From positions 141,155 to 205,154 of the forward strand of contig NZ_JAGDEL010000009.1 of NCBI RefSeq assembly GCF_017497975.1: a stretch of DNA of 64,000 nt, read 5' to 3'. Shown in pieces: positions 35,021 through 44,439 of the stretch (position 1 is the stretch's first letter; each line of letters begins with the position of its first letter). The notes under the pieces are model-generated. The model was not told the origin of the DNA, searched no databases, and saw only the letters and a program-made list of their open reading frames with translations. This DNA is from Metabacillus bambusae. Its GTDB lineage: Bacteria; Bacillota; Bacilli; Bacillales; Bacillaceae. The translations under genes were made by a program, and so were the position numbers.

Positions 35021-36598
35021 CTATCCTTTGCGTATTGGATCTTTTCCATTCAACATTTTTGGACGACGTTTCATCATTTGAAGCGGCATGCGAACCATAA
35101 AATCTTTCCAATCACTTATTTGATAAGGTACTGCAGGACTTACATAAGGAACGCCGAAGCTTTTCAATTTCACTAAATGACTGCATAGGAGGAGAAAAAA
35201 CAGAATGACACCGTACAATCCAAACAATGCAGCACTAAACATTGCTACAAAGCGAAGAATACGCAATGAAATACCGGCACTATAATTAGGAAGGGCAAAG
35301 GAGGATATAGCTGTTATTGCCACAACGATAACCATAATATTGCTGACAATCCCAGCTTGTACCGCCGCTTCTCCAATAATCAGTCCGCCAACAATTCCCA
35401 TAGCTGGTCCAATCGGTTTAGGCAAGCGTAGTCCTGCTTCCCTTAAGATTTCAATAGCTATTTCCATGAGCAGTGCCTCGATTAAGGAAGGGAATGGGAC
35501 ACCTTCTCTAGAACCTATAATCGAAATGGCTAACTTGGTTGGAATCAATCCTGGATGAAAGGAGATAAAAGATATATATAATGCAGGAGCAAACAACGTA
35601 ACCATAGCTGCACCAAATCGTAATAGCCGTAAAAGGGTTCCTGGAATCCATCGTTCATAATAATCTTCTGGCGATTGCAAAAGCATGCTGAATGTAACCG
35701 GAGCGATCAAAGCGAATGGTGTCCCATCTAACAGGATTGCTACTCGCCCCTCCATCATTGCACTGATTACACGGTCAGGACGTTCCGTACTTTGTACCTG
35801 GGAAAAGGGACTAAGATAATTATCTTCGATCAACTGCTCTATATAACCTGATTCAGGTACATCATCTATATCTATTTTCTTAATTCTTTTGATTACCTCA
35901 TCTACTAATTCTAAGTCCGTAATCTCTTTCATATAGGCGATGACAAGCTCTTTTTTTTCTCGCTTTCCTACTTTGAATTTCGTTAATGTTAAGTTTCCAT
36001 TCTCACCGCTTCTTCTTAATAGGGCAGTGTTATCGGATAAAGATTCAGTGAATCCGACCCTTGGACCTCTGACTAATGCCTCTGTTAATGGCTCGTTAAT
36101 ATCACGAGTTTTCCCTTTTGTCGTGCCAAGGATAAAGGCATCAGGGGAACCATCAATTAAAAGTGCGGTTGAACCTGTAAATACCTTTGTCACTATTTCT
36201 TTTACGTGATTGACTACTTTAACTTCACTAATGGAAAGAACTTGATTTACGATAAATTCATGTGAAAGTGTACCTTTCACATGAGGAGTTTCCTCTTTAA
36301 ACTCTTCGCAAAAATCTAGCATCAATGATTTCATAAGATGTTTGTCGATGAGATCTCTATCTGACAAACCATCAACAAAAATGATTGCAGCCCGAATTCC
36401 TGTACGCCCTAAGTTTAACTCACGAACATGTACATCTGAGTTAGCGACGATTTCTTGCTTGACAAGCTCTAGGTCCACCTTGAAATCGCCAGTCATTTGG
36501 TCTGTTGAATCCTGAAAAAGGTTAGAATTTTGCTCATTTTTACTTTGAATGGAAGGATGTTGTCTTTGATTTTTCTTTGATGTCCATTTCATCTTCAT
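35021..36598 (-). CDS. Germination receptor A subunit (GerAA family)
   Basis: Protein of 525 residues. A hydrophilic N-terminal ~290 residues ([53 protein letters not shown]) precedes about five membrane helices with [23 protein letters not shown]. The start ATG at 36598 overlaps the stop of a 41-codon frame (TGATG), so it is translationally coupled to that frame. GerA-family A subunits form pentameric ion channels that open on nutrient binding. Sigma-G transcription in the forespore is expected; I found no clear promoter. Confidence 0.9.
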   Translation of the reverse strand: MKMKWTSKKNQRQHPSIQSKNEQNSNLFQDSTDQMTGDFKVDLELVKQEIVANSDVHVRELNLGRTGIRAAIIFVDGLSDRDLIDKHLMKSLMLDFCEEFKEETPHVKGTLSHEFIVNQVLSISEVKVVNHVKEIVTKVFTGSTALLIDGSPDAFILGTTKGKTRDINEPLTEALVRGPRVGFTESLSDNTALLRRSGENGNLTLTKFKVGKREKKELVIAYMKEITDLELVDEVIKRIKKIDIDDVPESGYIEQLIEDNYLSPFSQVQSTERPDRVISAMMEGRVAILLDGTPFALIAPVTFSMLLQSPEDYYERWIPGTLLRLLRFGAAMVTLFAPALYISFISFHPGLIPTKLAISIIGSREGVPFPSLIEALLMEIAIEILREAGLRLPKPIGPAMGIVGGLIIGEAAVQAGIVSNIMVIVVAITAISSFALPNYSAGISLRILRFVAMFSAALFGLYGVILFFLLLCSHLVKLKSFGVPYVSPAVPYQISDWKDFMVRMPLQMMKRRPKMLNGKDPIRKG

Positions 36599-36723
36599 CA
36601 CTCTTCCTCTAAAGTACGGGCCCATTTAAAAAATCTTGAGATCGCAAACGGAACGAAAAATGCGATAAATCCTTGAAGAAAAACTTTCCAGTCTGGAAGA
36701 TAGGAATATACCATTTTCCACAT
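36598..36723 (-). CDS. Short membrane peptide at the head of the ger operon
   Basis: A 41-residue frame not normally annotated because of its length. The ATG at 36723 has AAGGGTG 9 bases upstream and the frame ends TGATG, overlapping the gerAA start by one base. The text ([20 protein letters not shown], then [20 protein letters not shown]) predicts one membrane helix with a basic-then-acidic tail. Known gerA operons sometimes carry a small D subunit with two helices; this is shorter, so it may be a relative or a leader peptide that sets gerAA translation. Confidence 0.6.
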   Translation of the reverse strand: MWKMVYSYLPDWKVFLQGFIAFFVPFAISRFFKWARTLEEE

Positions 36724-37041
36724 ATTAATAATCACCCTTTTAGTAAGTCATACTCCAAATTCTGCAGGTGCCGATGTAGAGTGAAGCTCCAATTTCATTA
36801 AAGACTGAAGATTCTTCCATTATTATTTGCTCGACACTGTGTGTGTATGCAGAATATTACGCAATGAACCTGGTGTAGTAATAATATTTTTTATCATGTC
36901 AGCATTAAGTACAAACAATCGATCAAAACTTGTTAGAAGTTTGATTGCTTTGCTTTTTCCATTCTTTAAAGCCTTTTCCACAATCCTGAAAGTGATATAA
37001 TGAAAGGGAAAAATGTTAATTTCAAGGGAGTAATACATAGT
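36724..37041. other. Divergent intergenic region, ger operon and lipL
   Basis: This 318-base gap must hold the ger operon promoter and the lipL promoter. A minus-strand frame of 71 codons crosses it without a ribosome site and I do not accept it. I cannot point to a sigma-G promoter with confidence. Confidence 0.3.
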
Positions 37042-37896
37042 ATGGACCTTTCAACAACAGCCTCTTTAATCAATCAACCTGAATGGAGAATTATCGACCA
37101 ATCTAGTCTTGGACCTCAATTTGAGGCTAAGCACTCATTTGCAATTGATGATACATTATGTGCAAGTGTTGGAAAGCAGGAATCACCAGCAACTGCGAGA
37201 ACATGGGTGCATCATAATACAATCGTGCTTGGGATTCAGGATACGAAGCTGCCATATTTAGAGGATGGAGTAAATTTTTTAAAAAACATGGGCTATCACG
37301 TCATCGTAAGAAACTCTGGTGGACTTGCCGTTGTATTGGACAAGGATGTGTTAAACATTTCTCTCATTTTTCCTGATCGTGATAAGGGCATCGACATTAA
37401 TCGTGGGTATGATGCGATGCTGGATTTAATAAAACGTATGTTAAAGGAAAATGGCAGTCAGGTTGAAGCACGTGAAATTGTTGGATCTTATTGTCCTGGA
37501 AGCTATGATCTAAGTATTAATGGGAAGAAGTTTGCTGGTATTTCACAACGCCGACTTCAAAGGGGAATTGCGGTTCAAATCTATCTTTGTGTGACAGGAA
37601 GTGGTGAAGGCCGCGCTGATTTGATCCGTCAATTTTATGAAATATCCTTGAAAAAGGAACAAACAAAGTTTATCTTTCCAAAGATAGAACCTGAAACGAT
37701 GTCATCATTAAGTGATTTACTGGGAATTGAACTTACCGTTGAAAAGCTTTTATTTGAGCTATTAACAACATTAAAGCAGCATAGTCAGCAGTTGCTGTCA
37801 TCATCATTGACCGCCCAAGAGCAGCAAACATTTCAGCAATATTTAGTAAGAATGAATGATCGAAATGACAAAGTCTTTTTAAAGAGCGCTAAATAA
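37042..37896 (+). CDS. lipL: Octanoyl-[GcvH]:protein N-octanoyltransferase
   Basis: Amidotransferase of 284 residues of the biotin/lipoyl protein ligase fold. It moves octanoyl from GcvH to E2 subunits in lipoate assembly. The core has [20 protein letters not shown] and the catalytic Cys in [20 protein letters not shown] followed by the Lys region QRRLQRG. The ATG at 37042 is chosen for AAGGGAG upstream and because the resulting length fits B. subtilis LipL (YwfL). Confidence 0.88.
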   Translation: MDLSTTASLINQPEWRIIDQSSLGPQFEAKHSFAIDDTLCASVGKQESPATARTWVHHNTIVLGIQDTKLPYLEDGVNFLKNMGYHVIVRNSGGLAVVLDKDVLNISLIFPDRDKGIDINRGYDAMLDLIKRMLKENGSQVEAREIVGSYCPGSYDLSINGKKFAGISQRRLQRGIAVQIYLCVTGSGEGRADLIRQFYEISLKKEQTKFIFPKIEPETMSSLSDLLGIELTVEKLLFELLTTLKQHSQQLLSSSLTAQEQQTFQQYLVRMNDRNDKVFLKSAK

Positions 37897-37919
37897 GACT
37901 GTGACTAGAGGGATTTTAT

Positions 37920-38615
37920 ATGAGTAAAGTTGAAGTGATTGTTTTAAATCAAGAAGATGCAAAAATTGCTGAGGCGTATGGAGCGGATCGATTAGAATTG
38001 GTTTCAGCCATTAGTGAAGGTGGATTAACCCCGAGCTATGGAGCAATTAAGCGAGTCGTAAACAGTGTTAGTATTCCTGTTATGGTGATGATTCGTCCTC
38101 ATAGTTATTCCTTTGTCTATCAGAAGGAAGAATGGGAGATGATGGTTGAAGACATTAAAGTTGCTCGAGAACTAGGTGCTGCAGGGATTGTTTTCGGTGC
38201 ACTAACTGATGAGAAATTAGTAGATTATGATATTCTTCAAACGGTGATAGAAGAAGCTAACGGATTGTCCATTACATTTCACCGTGCCATTGATGAAACA
38301 AAGCCACTAGAAATATATACATCCCTTTGTGATTCACCTTTTAAGGTAAATCAAGTACTAACTTCAGGGGGAGCACCTAACGTAATGGAAGGATTAAATA
38401 CGTTACGTAAATTGTTAGCGGACTCTGTAAACGGTTCGGAAAAGCCAATTATTATGCCTGGTTCAGGACTTGATCTAAACAATATCGAGTTCATTCATCG
38501 AACTCTGCAAGCGGGGCAATATCATTTTGGCTCAGGGGTGCGAGTTGGTAGAGATTTTCGTTATTCTATTGATGGAAAGATCCTTCAAGAGATTAAAAAG
38601 GTCGTTAATAGCTAA
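37920..38615 (+). CDS. cutC: CutC family protein
   Basis: TIM-barrel protein of 231 residues named for copper homeostasis; its biochemical role is not settled. Conserved text is EVIVLNQEDAKIAEAYGADRLELVSAISEGGLTPS-like at the start, RPHSYSF, HRAIDETKPLE, LTSGGAPNVMEGL and MPGSGLDLNNI. It lies 23 bases after lipL with AGAGGG before the ATG, so the two are probably co-transcribed, ending at the terminator at 38686. Confidence 0.88.
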   Translation: MSKVEVIVLNQEDAKIAEAYGADRLELVSAISEGGLTPSYGAIKRVVNSVSIPVMVMIRPHSYSFVYQKEEWEMMVEDIKVARELGAAGIVFGALTDEKLVDYDILQTVIEEANGLSITFHRAIDETKPLEIYTSLCDSPFKVNQVLTSGGAPNVMEGLNTLRKLLADSVNGSEKPIIMPGSGLDLNNIEFIHRTLQAGQYHFGSGVRVGRDFRYSIDGKILQEIKKVVNS

Positions 38616-38685
38616 GCTTGATGTTAAAACTAAAGTAAACTAAAAATAAATTAACGTTGATTCTATAATTTACCGGAACTCCAAT

Positions 38686-38714
38686 CACAAGATTATTAAG
38701 TCTTGTGCTTTTTT
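38686..38714 (+). terminator. Rho-independent terminator of lipL-cutC
   Basis: CACAAGA/TCTTGTG stem with an 8-nt loop, then C and seven Ts. Confidence 0.88.
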
Positions 38715-38720
38715 TATTGT

Positions 38721-38769
38721 TCAATTATAAAATTTTGTACTGTGGATAAGCACACGTCATCCAGCACCA
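38721..38769. repeat. Left-end fragment of the dispersed element
   Basis: AATTATAAAATTTTGTACTG then TGGATAAGCACACGTCATCC and AGCACC match the first ~50 bases of full copies; the hairpin part and right end are missing. It marks the left border of the glycan-use island region. Confidence 0.65.
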
Positions 38770-38892
38770 AACATAAAGTATAAGGTTAATGCAGTATATT
38801 AACTCTTTTTTTGTAAAGGTTTACATATTGCTGATAGATTTACATATTTACGGTTTCTGTCTGCAATAGATATGATAGGTATCAGAGGTTTT

Positions 38893-39240
38893 TTATAGAG
38901 AATTTAATCCCGAGGAAGTCATTACAAGTACAGAACCAAAAATTGATATTCATTCAGTTGTATTTTCATCTTCTGGTGCAGAAACCAGATGTACTTGTAC
39001 CAGTTGTTGAGCTTTTCTTAAAGGATTAGATTAATAATCTTTAAGTTTAATTTGGGCAGTTGGGTTTATCGAGCGGTGTCTGCATGAAGAGTGTAAAAGG
39101 ATCCTAGCTCTATATGACCTGTCAATACATAAAAACACATTTTTACTGGAGACTGAAAGAACGGTTATGTTTGCAACAGATAAAATGGGAAATATCATCT
39201 CTGTTTACCGTCCTGATGAGGTTAAAATTATATGTTATTA
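38893..39240 (+). pseudogene. Decayed coding remnants
   Basis: Within a 973-base gap, short frames read like protein but lack starts and are broken. One gives REFNPEEVITSTEPKIDIHS then VVFSSSGAETRCTCTSC before a stop at about 39006. A second, open for about 66 codons and ending at 39240, includes CLHEECKRILALYDLSIHKN and ERTVMFATDKMGNIISVYRP with no start codon. I do not recognise the parent genes. The gap may be the scar of older insertions at the edge of the island. Confidence 0.35.
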
Positions 39241-39328
39241 AGGTATAATAGTATACTTATATGCCCGCAAATTGTGCACTACTAACCAAATATATGCTAT
39301 ACTTATGGTACATAAAGGAAATCGGCAG

Positions 39329-39448
39329 ATGCCGGTTTCTTTTATGACCATTTCTTTAAAAGAAAAATTGAAAGCGCTTAATATAAGAAGTCATGCTGAT
39401 ATATCTTTAAATGGTGTCTTACTTAGCCATGAAACGGTACAACCATAA
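39329..39448 (+). CDS. Possible 39-residue peptide
   Basis: A short frame with AAAGGA 9 bases before the ATG. It encodes MPVSFMTISLKEKLKALNIR followed by SHADISLNGVLLSHETVQP, soluble and helical at first. A hairpin (GAAATCGGC/GCCGGTTTC) covers the ribosome site and start, so translation would be low or regulated. I do not recognise it and it could be chance or a gene fragment. Confidence 0.25.
   Translation: MPVSFMTISLKEKLKALNIRSHADISLNGVLLSHETVQP
39369..39382 (+). promoter_or_regulatory. Probable cre site upstream of the YesS-like regulator
   Basis: TGAAAGCGCTTAAT matches the cre core TGAAAGCGCT fully. It lies 207 bases before the regulator gene, so CcpA may control the regulator of the glycan island. 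Confidence 0.5.
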
Positions 39449-39588
39449 CTGTATAGTGCAAATATTTTATCGATTTAGCTTTTTACTAAAACCCTTTTCA
39501 GAACCTTAAATTATTCCTAGTCCTCATTTTATCCTTTTCATTATATATATGTTCAAAATAGATTAGACAAAGATTAGGGGGTTGGGTT

Positions 39589-41847
39589 GTGTTACGTAAT
39601 AGGATTAAATCTCGACTATTATATAAGTATATCGTCTCCTATCTACTTGTTTTTCTTGTTCCGTTTCTTATAATGAGTACAATTATTTATTATCATTCTG
39701 TAGCAAGTCTAAGGCAGGAAATTGAACAATCAAACATTAACAAATTAGAACAAGTAGAAAATCTAACAAATGAACGAATGAAAGAATTAGAAACACTTGC
39801 AGCAAGAATTTCATATGATCCTAGGCTTACTCCGTATATGATTAGTCATGGCTATTATAGTGGAGAAGCGATTGAGGAATTAAAAAAATATAAAGCAAAT
39901 AGCTCGATTATTGAAGAACTATTTATCTATTATCATAATGATGAGAGGATCTATTCCACCAACGGCTCGTATTCATTAGAAGCTTTCATGAAAAAAAAAT
40001 ATCGATTTGTTGAATGGGGAAAAGAGGATCTCATTAGTGATTTACATACGAAAATACCATTTATAAAACCTATTAATAAAGTAGTGATTAATAATGAAAA
40101 ATATAAGAATATGATCGCATATTTATTTCCAATTAGCCCCAACAGTCACAATCCTTATGGTACAGTTATGTATTTTATTGAGGAATCTACGATGACAGAT
40201 CTAATTCAAAACATACTAGGCGAATATGAAGGTAATGTTTATATTTTCAATGAACATAATCAAGTTATTGCATCTTCCAATAATGATAGATCGATAAGTT
40301 CAAAACAATTAACGTCTCTTCCAAGTGATCTTTTCGGAGTAAATAATGTTGAATTGGATGGAAAAGAGTATTCGCTTGTGTCAGTTAATTCTGAGTTAAG
40401 CGGCTGGAAATTTATAGCATTGATGGATGCTGACCAGTTTTTTCAACGGTTAGACAATACGACAATCTTAATATTTGCCATATTGATTGCCTTATTAATA
40501 GCTGGATTTATATTAGCAGTATTACTTGGGAAATATCAATATAAGCCAATCCAAAATCTGTTTGAAATTACAAACAGGAACGGTAGGAAAAAAGTTGAGC
40601 TTGAAGGTGGAAATGAATTAGAAACCATTCGCAAGACGATAACACATGTATTTGAAGACCAACAGATTTTAAATGAAACGATGTATTTACAAAAGCCTTT
40701 CGCAAGAGATCAATTTCTAGTAAAGCTATTAAAAGGTGACCTTAGTAAAGGTGATGAAATAAAGGCATTGCTAAGTTCGTTAAATGTTCAAATGAAGGAT
40801 GGCCATTATTTTGTAGCAATTGTTTACTTTGAAAAAGGTGCTTTTGTAGAGGATAATTTAGAGGAGCGGGAAAAACTCTTTAGCAGCCTATCGAATATTT
40901 CGCTTGCAAATGCAACAGCACACGGTATTGATTTGTTTTATAATGATGCAATAGCACTAATTGTCAGTATGAATAAACTAGAAGAAGAGGCGAATATTGA
41001 ACGTCGAAAGCTAGTTCTACAGATTCAGAGATATATTCGAGAAACCTGCAATTTTGATCCTACAATTGGGGTGGGAGGGTTTTACGATGAAAAAAATTTG
41101 ATAAACAGATCCTATATAGAGGCGCTCGCAACCTTAGAATATAAATTTGCAAAGCCTCAAGGTAGTGTGATCTATTTTGAGGAAATCAGTATTCTACCAG
41201 AACAGTCACTTGGTTACCCGATAGAAGAACAAATGAAACTTGTTCAAAGTTTAAAGCAAGGGGACCAAATTGTTGCTGCTGAAACATTACGCAACATGTT
41301 TTCAAATCTTGCTGATAAAGATTTGTCAATTCAGGTATTAAAGTGCATCTGCTTTGATATTATCAATTCGATAGTGAAAACAACGTCTGAAATGGGATTG
41401 AGTAAATATATTCGGGATTTTAAAGCAATAGCAGATTTCCATTCTATTGAACAATTGCACAAACAACTACACACGTTAATTTTAACAATATGTAAAGAGG
41501 TTGACGATAAGAAGGAAAGCCATAACGATAAACTGAGAAACGATATCTTGGACTATATTAGAGACAACTATAATAATTATGAACTATCTTTGGAAAGTTT
41601 AGCGCTTAAATTTCAACTATCTGTATCTTATGTTAGCCGCTTTATAAAAGGACAAACGGGTGTTACATTTACGCAATACTTACAGGATCTCCGTATGGAA
41701 GATGTAAAGAGGCAGTTAAAGGAGACTGATAAGTCAATTAAAGATATTGTCGTTCAAGTAGGGTATTTGGATGTTGCAAATTTCACACGAAAGTTTAAGA
41801 AGGTAGTAGGTGTAACACCTGGACAATATCGTAATTTAAACAGGTAA
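39589..41847 (+). CDS. Membrane AraC-type regulator (YesS/YtdP-like)
   Basis: Protein of 752 residues. Membrane helices at about 12-34 and 295-318 enclose an extracellular sensor domain (Cache-like), followed by a cytoplasmic part and a C-terminal AraC domain (about 650-750) ending VAN-FTRKFKKVVGVTPGQYRN. B. subtilis YesS and YtdP of this build are thought to sense extracellular saccharide and switch on adjacent lpl/yes-type import operons; the same is inferred here for the genes at 42.4-50.9 kb. GTG start with TAGGGGG upstream. Confidence 0.82.
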   Translation: MLRNRIKSRLLYKYIVSYLLVFLVPFLIMSTIIYYHSVASLRQEIEQSNINKLEQVENLTNERMKELETLAARISYDPRLTPYMISHGYYSGEAIEELKKYKANSSIIEELFIYYHNDERIYSTNGSYSLEAFMKKKYRFVEWGKEDLISDLHTKIPFIKPINKVVINNEKYKNMIAYLFPISPNSHNPYGTVMYFIEESTMTDLIQNILGEYEGNVYIFNEHNQVIASSNNDRSISSKQLTSLPSDLFGVNNVELDGKEYSLVSVNSELSGWKFIALMDADQFFQRLDNTTILIFAILIALLIAGFILAVLLGKYQYKPIQNLFEITNRNGRKKVELEGGNELETIRKTITHVFEDQQILNETMYLQKPFARDQFLVKLLKGDLSKGDEIKALLSSLNVQMKDGHYFVAIVYFEKGAFVEDNLEEREKLFSSLSNISLANATAHGIDLFYNDAIALIVSMNKLEEEANIERRKLVLQIQRYIRETCNFDPTIGVGGFYDEKNLINRSYIEALATLEYKFAKPQGSVIYFEEISILPEQSLGYPIEEQMKLVQSLKQGDQIVAAETLRNMFSNLADKDLSIQVLKCICFDIINSIVKTTSEMGLSKYIRDFKAIADFHSIEQLHKQLHTLILTICKEVDDKKESHNDKLRNDILDYIRDNYNNYELSLESLALKFQLSVSYVSRFIKGQTGVTFTQYLQDLRMEDVKRQLKETDKSIKDIVVQVGYLDVANFTRKFKKVVGVTPGQYRNLNR

Positions 41848-41861
41848 TAGAATACACGTCT

Positions 41862-41894
41862 AAGGCCATGATTTTGATAAATCATGGCCTTTTT
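41862..41894 (+). terminator. Rho-independent terminator of the regulator gene
   Basis: Perfect 12-bp stem AAGGCCATGATT/AATCATGGCCTT with a 6-nt loop and a T run. Confidence 0.9.
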
Positions 41895-41898
41895 AATC

Positions 41899-42068
41899 GT
41901 CTAGGAAATTATAAAATGTACTGTGGCTAAGCGCTTGGCGTCCAGCTCCAGCGCCTAGCCCCTCTTGGGTCTACAGCCACTTAAGAATTGAAGGTAAAGA
42001 ACACCTTCTATTCTTAAGCTTCTTATTTGCCCGAGGCTGTTCAAGGCACTTGCGCTTTTGTTCTTTAG
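41899..42068. repeat. Covarying-hairpin element, copy C
   Basis: Full copy from CGTCTAGGAAATTATAAAAT to GCGCTTTTG. The core hairpin at 41980-42018 has CTTAAGAAT/ATTCTTAAG, a T-T mismatch, GAAGGT/ACCTTC and loop AAAGAAC. The outer helix differs from copies B and E yet pairs fully. It directly follows the terminator of the regulator gene. The rest of the gap to 42309 shows nothing I can name. Confidence 0.82.
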
Positions 42069-42309
42069 GCAACTCGCACATACATTGTTGTTTAAAACAC
42101 ACTTAAAAGAAGAGTTATCGTGTAAACACGACATGGGGTACATATCATTGGTGGAAGTTTCACTTTATCATGAATTGTTAAGCCCTTGAAACACCACTAC
42201 AAAGCCATTTCAGCGAAATGTAAAGGATGACATATCAAAGCAAGATTAACATATTGCTAGAGTGATTAAGCCTTTATTTTTAAGCGTATTTAATTCGATT
42301 TTTAGTATT

Positions 42310-42364
42310 TTGACAACGCTTAATGAAATAACATATTGATTACATCTAAAAGAAAGCGCTAACA
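42310..42364 (+). promoter_or_regulatory. Promoter with downstream cre for the glycan-import operon
   Basis: TTGACA at 42310-42315, 18 bases, TATTGA at 42334-42339. A cre, AGAAAGCGCTAACA, lies at 42351-42364, just past the expected transcription start, a repressing position. A second weaker cre-like sequence, TGACAACGCTTAAT, overlaps the -35. Confidence 0.6.
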
Positions 42365-42405
42365 TTACGGTAGTTTCATATAAAAGCAGAAGGAGGGGTT
42401 ATTGA

Positions 42406-43413
42406 ATGAGTTCAAGCTCAAGTACGGCAACTTCCCCATTACAACAGAAAGAAAATGTTAATAAGGGTTTTACGAAACCCCATAAATTAGGACTAAAAAA
42501 TCCTAGAAAACTAAAGAAGAGCAGAAAGATTCTACAAAACTGGCAACTTTACATATTCGTACTGCCAGCATTTTTATACTTTCTTATTTTTCATTATATT
42601 CCTATGTACGGAGTACAAATTGCATTTAAAAATTTCATTCCAACCTTAGGAATATGGGGAAGCGAATGGGTTGGATTTGAACATTTTACCCGATTTTTTG
42701 AATCGTATTATTTTTGGGATCTAATCAAAAATACCTTAGGGATTAGTGTCTACGAATTAATCGTTGGTTTTCCATTACCGATTATTTTAGCGTTGGCTTT
42801 AAATGAGGTTAAAGACAGTTTTTTTAAGCGGACTGTACAGACGGTTACATATGCACCTCATTTTATTTCGGTTGTTGTTATGTCAGGGATGATCATAGCG
42901 TTTCTTTCTCCTGCGACAGGTATAATAAACCACGGCATACAATTTTTGGGTTTTGAACCTATTGCATTTTTGAGTGATCCAGCTTGGTTTAAAACGGTAT
43001 ATGTATTATCTGGTGTATGGCAAAGTACGGGGTGGGGAACTATCATTTACCTTGCCGCCCTTGCAGGGGTGGATCCACAGCATCATGAAGCTGCAATAGT
43101 TGATGGTGCCACACGTTTTCAGCGTATCTGGCATATAAACATTCCAGCAATTGTTCCAACAATGATTATTTTGTTAATTATGAACGTTGGCAGTATTATG
43201 GCGCTTGGATTCGAGAAGATTTTACTATTGCAAAATCCTCTAAATCTTGAGTCCTCGAATGTGATTGCGACATTCGTTTATCAAGCAGGTTTATTAGACG
43301 CACAGTATAGTTTTGCATCGGCAGTTGGGCTGTTCAATGCTGTTATAAATGCTATCTTACTAATAACTGTAAACAAGATCGCGAAAAAGACTAGTGAGAC
43401 AAGTCTATGGTAA
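42406..43413 (+). CDS. lplB: Polysaccharide ABC permease, LplB-like
   Basis: Membrane protein of 335 residues of the oligosaccharide-type importer family, with six helices after a ~45-residue Ser/Lys-rich N-terminal extension. The EAA loop reads EAAIVDGATRFQRIWHINIPA, where a shared ATPase docks. AGGAGGGG precedes the ATG. First gene of an operon with the next permease and a lipoprotein. No ATPase gene is present, as is usual for lpl/yte-type systems, which use the common MsmX ATPase. Confidence 0.85.
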   Translation: MSSSSSTATSPLQQKENVNKGFTKPHKLGLKNPRKLKKSRKILQNWQLYIFVLPAFLYFLIFHYIPMYGVQIAFKNFIPTLGIWGSEWVGFEHFTRFFESYYFWDLIKNTLGISVYELIVGFPLPIILALALNEVKDSFFKRTVQTVTYAPHFISVVVMSGMIIAFLSPATGIINHGIQFLGFEPIAFLSDPAWFKTVYVLSGVWQSTGWGTIIYLAALAGVDPQHHEAAIVDGATRFQRIWHINIPAIVPTMIILLIMNVGSIMALGFEKILLLQNPLNLESSNVIATFVYQAGLLDAQYSFASAVGLFNAVINAILLITVNKIAKKTSETSLW

Positions 43414-43428
43414 GAGGGGGATTAGACT

Positions 43429-44334
43429 ATGAATAGTTCAATACATGAAACGAAAACAGACAAAATATTTAAAGCATTTGTTTATATTTTTCTCTCAGGT
43501 GCATTAGTGATCGTACTTTATCCTTTGATTTATATTGTTAGTGCATCGATAAGTAATCCATCAGATGTTAACACAGGGGAAATGTGGCTTTTTCCAAAGG
43601 ATATTACATTTGAAGGCTACAAATTAATTTTTGAAAATGGCGATATCTGGAGAGGGTATCTCAATACGATTTTTTATACTGTTTTAGGTACTTTCGTTAA
43701 CTTAGCAGTGACAATTCCTGCTGCATACGCACTTTCGCGCAAAGATTTTGTTGGTAGAAATCTTCTTATGGGTATGTTTGTCCTGACGATGTTTTTTAGT
43801 GGGGGGCTAATTCCAACTTACTTAGTTGTAAAAAATTTAGGGCTTATTGACACAATTTGGGCGATGGTTCTACCAAATGCTGCTGCAGTATGGAACATCG
43901 TGATTGCGCGCGTGTTTTTCCAAACGTCTATACCAAAAGAATTGGAAGAGGCAGCAATCATTGATGGAGCCTCTAATTTTAAAATGTTTATCAAAATTAT
44001 CTTACCATTATCAGCACCAATTATTGCAGTAATGGCATTATTCTATGGTGTTGGTCACTGGAATGGATATTTTAATGCATTAATCTATTTATCTGACAAA
44101 GAGATGTTCCCACTTCAATTAGTTTTAAGAGAAATACTTGTATTGCAGGAAATGTCATCTCAAAGTACAAATCTAACAGGCTCTATGGCAGAGGCGATTC
44201 ATAGTAAGCAGCAACTTGCAGCTGTCATTAAGTATGGGGTAATGATTGTCTCTACACTTCCTATTATTATTGTTTATCCATTTTTACAACGTTATTTTGT
44301 GAAAGGCGTAATGATAGGCTCACTGAAAGGCTAG
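43429..44334 (+). CDS. lplC: Polysaccharide ABC permease, LplC/YtcP-like
   Basis: Second permease, 301 residues, six helices. The EAA loop is EEAAIIDGASNFKMFIKIILP. The C-terminus ends YPFLQRYFVKGVMIGSLKG, a strongly conserved ending in this subfamily. GAGGGGG precedes the ATG and the gap to lplB is 15 bases. Confidence 0.87.
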   Translation: MNSSIHETKTDKIFKAFVYIFLSGALVIVLYPLIYIVSASISNPSDVNTGEMWLFPKDITFEGYKLIFENGDIWRGYLNTIFYTVLGTFVNLAVTIPAAYALSRKDFVGRNLLMGMFVLTMFFSGGLIPTYLVVKNLGLIDTIWAMVLPNAAAVWNIVIARVFFQTSIPKELEEAAIIDGASNFKMFIKIILPLSAPIIAVMALFYGVGHWNGYFNALIYLSDKEMFPLQLVLREILVLQEMSSQSTNLTGSMAEAIHSKQQLAAVIKYGVMIVSTLPIIIVYPFLQRYFVKGVMIGSLKG

Positions 44335-44439
44335 GTAGGATGGTCTTCTTTATAAAATGTATTGATTTAAGGGGGTGATCGTTTAAAATCTGCCATTTAA
44401 ATCAAAGAATTATGGTTAAAAATGAAAGGGGATGCAAGG

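Noticed and set aside
36823..37038. 71-codon minus-strand frame between the ger operon and lipL
   Set aside because: No ribosome site, overlaps the lipL start region and has no recognisable family.
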